Assembly (NCBI GenBank): GCA_009782495.1
Contig: WRIX01000003.1
Location: forward strand, 1 to 49,671
DNA length: 49,671 nucleotides
Reading direction: 5' to 3'
Source: Treponema sp.
GTDB lineage: Bacteria; Spirochaetota; Spirochaetia; Treponematales; Breznakiellaceae
Shown here: piece by piece, positions 43,017 through 49,671 of the stretch
Layout of the letters: every line of letters starts with the position of its first letter
How positions within the stretch are numbered: position 1 is the stretch's first letter
Notes under the pieces: model-generated
The model's input: the letters and a program-made list of their open reading frames with translations, nothing else
What the model was told of the DNA's origin: nothing
Databases searched by the model: none
Made by a program: the position numbers and the translations under genes

Positions 43017-43954
43017 ATGGCATTAAGCCGGGTCAGCACAGGTGCATAATTCGGATCGGTGCGGTAAGCCCTGCGCCAGGCAGCTCTTGCCCGTGTGGTT
43101 TCCCCCTGCTGTGTATAAACTTCACCCAATTCAAAAGCAGCTTCCGCGTTTTCACCGCCTGTTTCCAGTACATATTCGAAAGCAGCAATGGCTTTGTCCA
43201 AATTTCCTTCATAAGCAAGAGCCTTACCCAAAAGCAAATGAGCTTTAAGCACAAGATCCATATCTCTGGAAGATTCGGTACAGCGAACCAGGTATGCCTT
43301 GGCAGCTTCCCATTCTTCAAGGCCTATATATGATTGGGCAATGTGTAAAAGCAGCAGGTCAGATCCTTCATTGGAATTAGGGTCAAGAGAGGCTGTAAAA
43401 GCTTCGATGCTCTTTTGGTAATCTTTTAATGCCGCATATGAAAGGCCCAGATATTCATTTAAATCTGTTGCGCTGAAAGAGAGGCTTCTGGATGCCTCCA
43501 GGTATTTTACAGCCAGGTCGGCATAATCCTGTCCTTTGGCATAGTAAGCCTTGCCGAGGACATAACGTATTCTGCCGTCCTTGTCTGCGTTTTTTCCCAG
43601 AAGGGCTTTCCGCAGGGAAAGAATACAATCTTCGATATACTTTAATGCTTCTTCGTTGTTTACCTGGGCGAAAGCTGTCTGATATGCAGAAAAGCCGTTT
43701 ATTGTCAGGAAAAACGAATCCATGGGTTTTGTTGTCAGATTTTCCTGACTGTTTTCGTATGCTGTTTCCCAATTACCAGTTTCCCAGTACTCAAGCAGAT
43801 TTTTTTTTACTTTGGCTTCCGAAATTTTTGACCTAAAAAGAAAAATAAACAACGTTCCCAGTATAATTAGAACCAAAAACAGCAAAATACCCTGAAAAAC
43901 CTGTTTTTTAAAGGCTTCAGTGCTTATTTCGGACCTGTTTTTGGGTTTTTTCAT
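43013..43954 (-). CDS. membrane-anchored TPR protein upstream of mreB
   Basis: The 313-residue product has a short basic N-terminus, one membrane helix (about residues 18-40; VFQGILLFLVLIILGTLFIF) and a periplasmic domain of TPR units: LGKAYYAKGQDYADLAVKYL, LGLSYAALKDYQKSIEAFTA, IAQSYIGLEEWEAAKAYLVR, LGKALAYEGNLDKAIAAFEY and LGEVYTQQGETTRARAAWRR. In T. pallidum I recall a TPR protein (TP0495) at the same place. It lies directly before mreB, which suggests a link to the elongation machinery, but no direct evidence is visible. The start has only a weak ribosome binding site (CAGG). Confidence 0.85.
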   Translation of the reverse strand: MKKPKNRSEISTEAFKKQVFQGILLFLVLIILGTLFIFLFRSKISEAKVKKNLLEYWETGNWETAYENSQENLTTKPMDSFFLTINGFSAYQTAFAQVNNEEALKYIEDCILSLRKALLGKNADKDGRIRYVLGKAYYAKGQDYADLAVKYLEASRSLSFSATDLNEYLGLSYAALKDYQKSIEAFTASLDPNSNEGSDLLLLHIAQSYIGLEEWEAAKAYLVRCTESSRDMDLVLKAHLLLGKALAYEGNLDKAIAAFEYVLETGGENAEAAFELGEVYTQQGETTRARAAWRRAYRTDPNYAPVLTRLNAM

Positions 43955-43964
43955 CCTGAAAGTG

Positions 43965-43993
43965 ATTTAATACTGTTTGCCGTAAAAAGTCAA
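43965..43993 (-). promoter_or_regulatory. candidate promoter of the TPR-mreBCD-PBP2-rodA operon
   Basis: On the minus strand TTGACT (43988-43993) is spaced 17 bp from TTAAAT (43965-43970); TATTAA with 15 bp spacing overlaps it. Transcription would start only a few bases before the ATG at 43954. It lies between the RNase P RNA gene and the TPR gene, where an operon promoter is expected. Confidence 0.35.
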
Positions 43994-44384
43994 TAATAAT
44001 ATGGAAGAATAAAAAAAGCGATGAACCATAAGCCGGATTCTGTTGCCTTATGCCTTAACCACACCATTACGTATGTTTTCAGCGAAAGGCTGTGATCATC
44101 TGTCTGGGGCAGCCGTTACCGGTTGTCTCCATGCAGTCCACCCACGGTTAACCAGCGGACCACTGGTATGGAATTTTACCTGAAAGGTAAAACTGCCAAA
44201 TAAACAGTTTAACTGCTTATTCCGTTGTTTGACTTTGCTCCCAATGAGGCTTGCCATTCCAGCTTTACTGAAATTGCCCTGAAATTTCGCAAGCGAAACT
44301 CAAGACAATCCCGGCTTGTCTGGTCTTTCCGGCAATGTTGCCATTGCCGAGGTGAGCTCTTACCTCACCGTTTCACCCTTCCCC

Positions 44385-44461
44385 GGCCGCCTGACCGCTT
44401 AAAATGTCAGCAAAATACTGTTTATTTTAAAAACCGTTAACATTTTAAGCGGCCAGGCAGC
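44385..44461. repeat. inverted repeat forming the P12 arm of the RNase P RNA
   Basis: CCTGACCGCTTAAAATG (44390-44406) pairs with CATTTTAAGCGGCCAGG (44441-44457), 17 bp with one G-U in the RNA, around an AT-rich loop of 34 nt. It lies between the ACAGAAAATAAACC block and AGGGTGAAA, where P12 is expected. The core CCTG(A/G)CC(A/G)CTTAAA is shared with the P3 repeat. Confidence 0.75.
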
Positions 44462-44560
44462 AAGGAGGTTTATTTTCTGTTGCGCTGTCTGTTAAAAGGT
44501 TTTTACGCCTTCTACCCGGGTGTTACCCGGCATTGTGCCCTGCGGAGTCCGGACTTTCCT

Positions 44561-44642
44561 CCTGACCCTCCTGACCACCTAAAATGCCAATAAAATATGC
44601 TTGCCTTTAAAGAGCTTAGCTTTAAGTGGTCAGGCGGCCAGG
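44561..44642. repeat. inverted repeat forming the P3 arm of the RNase P RNA
   Basis: CCTGACCACCTAAA (44570-44583) pairs with TTTAAGTGGTCAGG (44621-44634). Outside it, CCTGACC (44561-44567) pairs with GGCCAGG (44636-44642) with one wobble, so the arm consists of a doubled CCTGACC unit. It lies between P1/P2 and the GAGGAAAGTCC block, the position of P3. The unit also occurs in the hairpin behind rpsA. Confidence 0.75.
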
Positions 44643-44661
44643 CGATCGCCTGATTCATCGC

Positions 44662-45504
44662 CTATTCTTCGTATTCTATACCGGCGCCTTCTTCGTCCTC
44701 TTCTTCATCATCATATTCATCTTCGTCAAGATCATCAAGATCGGATAGGCTTCCTGCATCTTCGCTGTCAAAGTAATCTTCTCCGTCTTCTCCGCTTTCT
44801 TCAAAGAAAAGTATACGCGAACAATACGGGCAAAAGCGTATATCTTCTCCCTGGCGAACCATGTTGGTAAAATGAACCGGAAGAACCATATGGCAGCCCA
44901 TACAAACTCCACCTTTAATTGCAACGATACCGCGCCCCATTTTATTACGGATAATACGTTCAAATTTAAAAAGCAAGTCAGGATCGAGGCCGTCTATAAG
45001 GTCTTGCTCGTCTTTTTCCAGTTTCCCGATCTGGTCTTTCTTGCCGGAAATGCTTGCTTCTATACCTTTGCGCCGTTCTTCCAGATCTTTTTCCTGCTGT
45101 TCAATCATTGCGGTATTCTGTTTAATCTGTTCTTCCAGGTCGGTTAAAAGCCGTTCTTCCCGCTGGAGTTCTTTCCGGTACTGCTGCTCCCTTTCTGCCG
45201 CTTCCCGAATCTCCTTGTCCAGCGCTTCATATTCCCGTTGAGTGCTTATTACATCCATGTTTTTTTCGGATTTCTCCCGCATGGATGCGGCTTCTTCAAG
45301 CAGGTTACGGTACTCAGCTTCGGCTCCCCTGCATTTTTCATATTCCAGGTTTTTGTCAATAAAGGTTTTTTTTAGTCTGGCCAGGAGTTCTTCCTGGGTA
45401 ATCAGAATTTTGGGGATTTCTTCCACTTCGTGTTCCAGTTTTATTTTTTCAGACAGAATTTCCTGGAGCGTCCTGAGCTTTTCAAATTTTTCTTCTATTG
45501 CCAT
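44662..45504 (-). CDS. coiled-coil protein with C-terminal zinc ribbon
   Basis: The 280-residue product is a long charged coiled coil (about residues 1-170; EREQQYRKELQREERLLTDL) followed by a C4 zinc ribbon: Cys201, Cys204 (CMGC), Cys225 and Cys228 (CPYC). The tail from about 235 is almost purely acidic (DEDEYDDEEEDEEGAG). Proteins of this type (COG1579, zinc-ribbon family C4-type; CdsZ in Chlamydia) are thought to bind nucleic acid or act in regulation. T. pallidum TP0494 is the homologue by position. GGGGG lies 10 nt before the ATG. It sits between rpoD and rnpB. Confidence 0.88.
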   Translation of the reverse strand: MAIEEKFEKLRTLQEILSEKIKLEHEVEEIPKILITQEELLARLKKTFIDKNLEYEKCRGAEAEYRNLLEEAASMREKSEKNMDVISTQREYEALDKEIREAAEREQQYRKELQREERLLTDLEEQIKQNTAMIEQQEKDLEERRKGIEASISGKKDQIGKLEKDEQDLIDGLDPDLLFKFERIIRNKMGRGIVAIKGGVCMGCHMVLPVHFTNMVRQGEDIRFCPYCSRILFFEESGEDGEDYFDSEDAGSLSDLDDLDEDEYDDEEEDEEGAGIEYEE

Positions 45505-45518
45505 TTTAGCAAATCCCC

Positions 45519-47351
45519 CTAGTGATCTAAATAATCTTTTAGTTTTCGGCTTCTTTTGGGATGCCGTAACCGGCGCAGGGCTTTTGCCTCTATCTGCCTG
45601 ATACGTTCCCTTGTTACATTAAAGTACAGTCCTACTTCTTCCAATGTCAGTGAATAACCGTCGTCAAGACCAAAACGCATTTTTAATACTTCCTGTTCCC
45701 TGGCCGGCAGTGTGGAAAGTACGCCGGAAAGCTGTTCCTGCAGCAGGGTAAACGCTGTCTGGCTGGCGGGATTTTCAACATCCTTGTCTTCGATAAAGTC
45801 TCCCAACAGTGAATCTTCTTCTTCCCCAATGGGAGTTTCGAGGCTTATGGGTTCACGGGCTACGTTCTTAACCATCTTTACACGAAGGGCAGTCCAGCCA
45901 AGCCGCTCTGCAATTTCTTCGTCTGTAGGTTCCCGCCCCATAACCTGCATAAGCTGCCTGGATTCCCTGACAACCTTGTTGATTTGTTCAATCATGTGAA
46001 CCGGTACACGAATGGTTCTGGCCTGATCGGAAATGGATCGTGTAATTGCCTGCCTGATCCACCATGTAGCATACGTGGAAAACTTGTAGCCTTTGCGGTA
46101 TTCAAATTTTTCTACAGCTTTTATAAGTCCGATGTTTCCTTCCTGTACAAGATCAAAAAAATGAAGGCCGCGGTTGGTATATTTCTTGGCTATAGATACA
46201 ACAAGACGCAAATTAGCCTTTATTAGCTTATCTTTGGCATTCTTCATCATTACACGGCCCCGGTTAATTTCCTTTGCCATGCTGTTGATGCTGTCTATGG
46301 TTTCTTCAAATTCAGCTTCCATTTGCCGGAGCTTTTTTTCCGTTACCTGGATATGGCGAATCAGTTCTTTTATTTCATCGGAAGAAAGGCCCAGTTCTTT
46401 TTCCAGTCCTTCACGTTCTGTTTTTATGGTAAGCGCACGACCCAGTGTCCTTAGTTCTTTTAGCGAAGCGACCCGCAGGCGTTTTTCTATACGTTCCTGT
46501 TCTTTTTTATATCGCTTAATTTTTTTGGCAGCCTGAACGAATTTTTCCGAAAAACTGCTTATTTCATCCTGATGGATTTCACTTTGTACAACTATGTTAA
46601 GGATCTTTTTCCGTAAAGCTGCCAATTCCTTGTCTTCGTAAATATCAGTACCGCGGTTTAAAAGCTGGCGCTTTATTTCCATATAATTTTTTAATTCTGT
46701 TCCTGCAATGCGCAGTGTATCTTTGTAAAATTGATTAAGCCGCCGCCTTTCGGTCATGTATTCTGTTATTTCTTTTTTGGAAAGGGAAAGTTCTCTTGGA
46801 TCTTTTTTGGAAAATGCTTTCTGGGCAATGTGATAAAACTCCGGAATAATAATGCCGGAGTTTTTAATTACTCCCTTAATGATGTTTTCCCCTTCCTCCA
46901 TCAGTTTGGAAAGTTCCACTTCCTGTTCAGCGTTTAAAAGACTTTCTCTGCCTATTTCCCGCAGGTACAAACGTATTGGATCATCTGCAGATGATTCTTT
47001 TTCGTTATAAACGAGCCGTTTCTTTCCGGTTTCTGTTTTTCGGGAATCTGCTTCTTCGTCTTCATCTCCCTGTGTATCTTCTTCTATCAGCTGAACATTG
47101 TTTGCTTCTAGGAGTACCAGCACTTGTTCTATTTTGTCACTGTTGGCAATATGTTCGGGTAAAAAATCCTGAAGTTCGTCGTATGAAAGGATCTTTTTTT
47201 CCCTTGCATATTCCAGCAGTTTAAGCACAGCAGGATCATTGGGAACATCTGTTACGGTATTATCTGCGGTGATTCTGGCTGAAGTGTTTTTGCCGGTTCT
47301 TTTTAATCTGGAGTAACGAGGTTTCTGTACAACTGCGGATTTGTCACTCAT
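45519..47351 (-). CDS. rpoD: primary sigma factor RpoD (sigma-70)
   Basis: RpoD directs RNA polymerase to housekeeping promoters. The 610-residue product has region 1.1 at the start ([20 protein letters not shown]), region 1.2 ([12 protein letters not shown]), a non-conserved helical insert, and region 2 with [20 protein letters not shown] and the -10 reading [20 protein letters not shown]. Region 3 ([20 protein letters not shown]) and region 4, with [20 protein letters not shown] and [16 protein letters not shown] reading the -35, follow. It overlaps dnaG by 8 bp, the macromolecular-synthesis order without rpsU. The TTGACA and TATAAT boxes found here suit this factor. Confidence 0.97.
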   Translation of the reverse strand: MSDKSAVVQKPRYSRLKRTGKNTSARITADNTVTDVPNDPAVLKLLEYAREKKILSYDELQDFLPEHIANSDKIEQVLVLLEANNVQLIEEDTQGDEDEEADSRKTETGKKRLVYNEKESSADDPIRLYLREIGRESLLNAEQEVELSKLMEEGENIIKGVIKNSGIIIPEFYHIAQKAFSKKDPRELSLSKKEITEYMTERRRLNQFYKDTLRIAGTELKNYMEIKRQLLNRGTDIYEDKELAALRKKILNIVVQSEIHQDEISSFSEKFVQAAKKIKRYKKEQERIEKRLRVASLKELRTLGRALTIKTEREGLEKELGLSSDEIKELIRHIQVTEKKLRQMEAEFEETIDSINSMAKEINRGRVMMKNAKDKLIKANLRLVVSIAKKYTNRGLHFFDLVQEGNIGLIKAVEKFEYRKGYKFSTYATWWIRQAITRSISDQARTIRVPVHMIEQINKVVRESRQLMQVMGREPTDEEIAERLGWTALRVKMVKNVAREPISLETPIGEEEDSLLGDFIEDKDVENPASQTAFTLLQEQLSGVLSTLPAREQEVLKMRFGLDDGYSLTLEEVGLYFNVTRERIRQIEAKALRRLRHPKRSRKLKDYLDH

Positions 47352-49212
47352 TCGTTTCCGGTCCCTTTTGTATGTGCCTGGAATTGGTGCCAGGGTTTTT
47401 TAATCTGGTTAATTCTGCGTCAATATAGACTTTTTCGGCAAGCAAATCAGCCTGCCGCGGTGCTTGATTTTGCTGAGAATCGCCATGTGATGTATTACGC
47501 AATCCCCGGATAAGCTCCCTTCGTTTTTTTTCCAGAATTTTGATTTTCATCCTGAGCATCCCGTCTTCCAGGAGTTTTGCCGGATTGGCAAAAGAACCCA
47601 AGGCTTCCTGTCTCAGAATAAAATCCCGTAAATTACCGTCCTGTATCCGATCCAGGAGTTCTGATGAACACCCTGACCGCTTTTCATGATCCGTCACTTC
47701 GGTTTCGCGAAACCATTCTTCCAGAATGATATACAGCTCCCTGGCGCTGCTCTCTTCCAGGTCTTCCGGAAGAAAACCGGAACGAAGTTTCCTGAACAGC
47801 CCGGGGTTTACAAAAACCGCTCCAAGCAGATATAATTCAAAACCTGTCCGGACAGGTTTTGCCGCAATCGGCTTTTTCACCTGCTCCGTTGCAGAACCAT
47901 CAGTCCGGCCGGAACCTGTGATTTTTTGCCGCTTATAATCTTCCCAAACAGCCCGTCTTTCCACTCTGAATGCGTCGGCAATGGTCCCAATAACGCCATC
48001 CCGGGCAACTTCAGAATCCAAGGCATCCAAATACGGAAACAGGAAAGCCACGGATTGTGAACTCTCCTTTAGCGCCTTGCTGCGGGAAATCATAAAATCA
48101 ACATCAAATATACATTTTTTTAGACTGTTTTTCAATGTTTCCGGACCGAATTTTTGTAAAATTTCAGCAGGATCTTTCGGAATTTCCTTTTTTTCCTTAA
48201 AAAACGACACGGTATCAACTATAACACACTCCAAACCATTCCTTCGGCAGCAAAGAATTGCCTTTTGAGCCGCATTTTGGCCGGCTTCGTCATTGTCGAG
48301 CATCAAATAGACTTTTTCCGCCCATCTTTTTAAGATTTTTGCCTGTTCATCAGTAAAGGCTGTACCCAAAGGGGCGATTGTATTGGTGATTCCCCCCTGA
48401 TGGAGGGCTATTACATCCATATATCCTTCGGCAAGATATACTTCTTTAGTACGCTTTATTTCACCCAAAGCAAGATCGAGGGCGAAGAGAGTTCGCCCTT
48501 TTTTAAACAGATCCGAATCGGATGAATTGATATATTTGGGCCCTTCGGTTTCCAGGCTCCGGCCTCCAAAGGCAATGGTTCTGCCATTCTTGTCGGCTAT
48601 AGGAAAAATGAGTCTATTGGAAAAAAAGGCATTTTGAGGATAACGCCTGGAAAAAAGGCCCGATAAAGCCAAAAAATCGGCGGAAAATCCCTTTTCGCTA
48701 AGAAAACGGTAAAGCCATGAGCGGTCTGCCGGAGCGAATCCCAGGCTGAATTTTTCAATAGCCGGCAATTCAATACCTCTGTTTAAAAGATATTGTTTTG
48801 ATTTTTCTCCTTCGGTTGTTTTAAGAAGTATATGGTGAAAACTTGCCGTTACCCGACGGTACAGTTCCGCCAATTCATCGGTTTTCCCTTCCTTCTTTTG
48901 TGAAACTCCGCCGCCTTCATAGAATAGAGGAACACCAAAACGTTTGGACATGGCTTCCATTGCTTCCGGAAAGGAAAGTTTTTCCATTTCCATAACAAAA
49001 CTGACAATGGAACCGCCTTTATGACAGCCGAAGCAGTAATAGGATTTTTTTTCCGGATCTACGGTAAAAGACGGGGTTTTTTCATGGTGAAAGGGACAAA
49101 GTCCCCAATAGCGTCCGCTTTTTTTTTCCAGTCGGAGATGATCTTCTATTACAGCAAGCGTATCTATACTGTCGACAACTGCTTCTTTTGAAGCTTCGGT
49201 AAACCGGGCCAT
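47344..49212 (-). CDS. dnaG: DNA primase
   Basis: DnaG makes RNA primers at the replication fork. The frame extends to 49293, but AAGGG lies 6 nt before the ATG at 49212, and that start is one base from the mltG stop, so I choose it (622 residues). The N-terminal CHC2 zinc finger has Cys39, His42, Cys60 and Cys63 (CPFH and CFGC). The TOPRIM core has [16 protein letters not shown] and [10 protein letters not shown], and the C-terminal helicase-binding region follows from about 440. Length is normal. It overlaps rpoD by 8 bp. Confidence 0.96.
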   Translation of the reverse strand: MARFTEASKEAVVDSIDTLAVIEDHLRLEKKSGRYWGLCPFHHEKTPSFTVDPEKKSYYCFGCHKGGSIVSFVMEMEKLSFPEAMEAMSKRFGVPLFYEGGGVSQKKEGKTDELAELYRRVTASFHHILLKTTEGEKSKQYLLNRGIELPAIEKFSLGFAPADRSWLYRFLSEKGFSADFLALSGLFSRRYPQNAFFSNRLIFPIADKNGRTIAFGGRSLETEGPKYINSSDSDLFKKGRTLFALDLALGEIKRTKEVYLAEGYMDVIALHQGGITNTIAPLGTAFTDEQAKILKRWAEKVYLMLDNDEAGQNAAQKAILCCRRNGLECVIVDTVSFFKEKKEIPKDPAEILQKFGPETLKNSLKKCIFDVDFMISRSKALKESSQSVAFLFPYLDALDSEVARDGVIGTIADAFRVERRAVWEDYKRQKITGSGRTDGSATEQVKKPIAAKPVRTGFELYLLGAVFVNPGLFRKLRSGFLPEDLEESSARELYIILEEWFRETEVTDHEKRSGCSSELLDRIQDGNLRDFILRQEALGSFANPAKLLEDGMLRMKIKILEKKRRELIRGLRNTSHGDSQQNQAPRQADLLAEKVYIDAELTRLKNPGTNSRHIQKGPETNE

Positions 49213-49213
49213 T

Positions 49214-49671
49214 TTAGCCCTTGGTAAAAAGAGCGCCTGCTTTGATATGGGCGTCCAGTGTCTTTGAAAAATAGTGCCGTCCCGCTCTTTCATCGATCAG
49301 CCGGAAAAAGAGGTAGTCGGTTTGGGCCGGATGGAAAACGGCATTGAGTGCGGCTCTGCCCGGAAATGATATGGGGCCCGGCGGGAGTCCGGGGTTTACG
49401 TAAGTATTGTACGGATCTTTAATTTCAATATCCGCGAAGTACAAAACAGTTGGATGTTTCTTTCCCTGAATTTCGGTAATAATGTATTCAACGGTAGCGC
49501 AGGATTCAAGCGACATGTCGATCTTCATCCTGTTGTAAAACACCCCTGCCATAACGGCAGCTTCTTCTTCCACCCGGTATTCCCGTTCTACAATGGAAGC
49601 AAGAATAACGGCGTCGTTTATTTCTTTGGGGCTCAGGTTTTTCGATTCTGGAGCAATTTCCCAAACCTTGT
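49214..49671 (-). CDS. mltG: endolytic transglycosylase MltG, C-terminal part
   Basis: The gene runs off the right end of the window; the last 152 residues are present, beginning KVWEIAPESKNLSPKEIND. MltG cuts nascent glycan strands and so may set their length. The catalytic motif LASIVEREYRVEEEAAVMAG carries the family's catalytic Glu (the Glu of SIVE), and GVFYNRMKIDMSLESCATVE and NTYVNPGLPPGPISFPGRAA are typical of YceG/MltG. The usual LQSDPTV is changed to LESCATV. The stop is one base from the dnaG start. The N-terminal membrane anchor lies outside the window. Confidence 0.93.
   Translation of the reverse strand, partial: KVWEIAPESKNLSPKEINDAVILASIVEREYRVEEEAAVMAGVFYNRMKIDMSLESCATVEYIITEIQGKKHPTVLYFADIEIKDPYNTYVNPGLPPGPISFPGRAALNAVFHPAQTDYLFFRLIDERAGRHYFSKTLDAHIKAGALFTKG

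Larger units (their letters stand above)
44018..44662 (-). ncRNA. rnpB: RNase P RNA, unusually long
   Basis: RNase P RNA is the ribozyme that trims the 5' leaders of tRNAs. Read on the minus strand, the conserved blocks appear in order: GAGGAAAGTCCGGACTCC (44545-44562 on plus coordinates), GCAACAGAAAATAAACC, AGGGTGAAA with GGTAAGAGCTCACC, GGGAGCAAAGTC, ACAGATGATCAC, and the 3' block AGAATCCGGCTTATGGTTCA. The ends pair as P1: GCGATGAA (5') with TTCATCGC (3'). Seven Ts follow the 3' end (44011-44017). At about 645 nt it is well above the usual 350-450 nt. The extra length lies partly in the P3 and P12 arms, each built of a related inverted repeat, and in long P13-P17 regions. The 5' end touches the stop codon of the zinc-ribbon gene, so it is probably processed from a longer transcript. 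Confidence 0.93.

Noticed and set aside
44385-44642. Possible CRISPR or tandem terminator array from the repeated CCTGACC units
   Set aside because: The units are arms of two hairpins within the RNase P RNA, without regular repeats and spacers and without cas genes nearby.
44225-44870. Small open frames on plus across the RNase P RNA gene and the zinc-ribbon gene
   Set aside because: The stretch is explained by a structured RNA with all conserved RNase P blocks and by the zinc-ribbon coding sequence.
1-49671. Signs of a mobile island or prophage
   Set aside because: No transposase, integrase, phage or tRNA-bordered segment was seen, and nearly all genes are conserved chromosomal functions.

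Overview
The window looks like chromosomal DNA of a spirochaete of the Treponema lineage. Two conserved blocks have the gene order I remember from Treponema pallidum: tamB-bamA-skp-mutS, and mltG-dnaG-rpoD-zinc-ribbon protein-TPR-mreB-mreC-mreD-pbp2-rodA. Lipoproteins with a loose spirochaetal lipobox (FLSC, FLVSC, CFFSC, CISC) and many TPR proteins fit this. Several genes probably start at GTG or TTG (tamB, bamA, mutS, one lipoprotein). A glycoside hydrolase family 43 domain suggests a gut or otherwise saccharolytic treponeme; that point is inference. There are no CRISPR arrays, insertion sequences, prophage genes, rRNA or tRNA genes.

Left part (1-16.9 kb). An AT-rich stretch without genes (1-384) is followed by a LuxR-type helix-turn-helix domain fused through one membrane helix to a GH43 domain with all its catalytic residues. 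It faces a secreted TPR protein across an 86-bp divergent promoter region. Next come a uracil phosphoribosyltransferase-like protein with a long N-terminal extension, a TPR lipoprotein, and a convergent 1662-residue putative outer-membrane barrel protein. Then follows a compact run: YlxP (DUF503), a lipoprotein, a conserved protein of unknown function, another lipoprotein, trmB and ligA. A short secreted protein and tmk run the other way from a promoter with a palindrome over its -10.

Middle part (16.9-34.8 kb, all on plus). This holds envelope biogenesis (tamB, bamA, skp), mismatch repair (mutS), chromosome segregation (scpA, scpB), rRNA pseudouridylation, cmk and rpsA, then a GAF/AAA+ sigma-54 activator with a TPR protein and a lipoprotein. 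A 13-bp inverted repeat separates rpsA from the activator.

Right part (34.9-49.7 kb, all on minus). In transcription order: mltG (cut by the window edge), dnaG, rpoD, a coiled-coil zinc-ribbon protein, the RNase P RNA gene, a TPR protein, mreB, mreC, mreD, PBP2, rodA and a radical SAM/DUF2344 protein. This joins the macromolecular-synthesis genes to the cell-elongation machinery.

The most unusual items are the LuxR-TM-GH43 fusion; an RNase P RNA of about 645 nt whose P3 and P12 arms are lengthened by related inverted repeats, with a third relative behind rpsA; the giant barrel protein; a C-terminal sliding-clamp-like motif on LigA, with a degenerate one on MutS; a Walker A lysine-to-threonine change in thymidylate kinase; and a GAFTSA loop in the sigma-54 activator.
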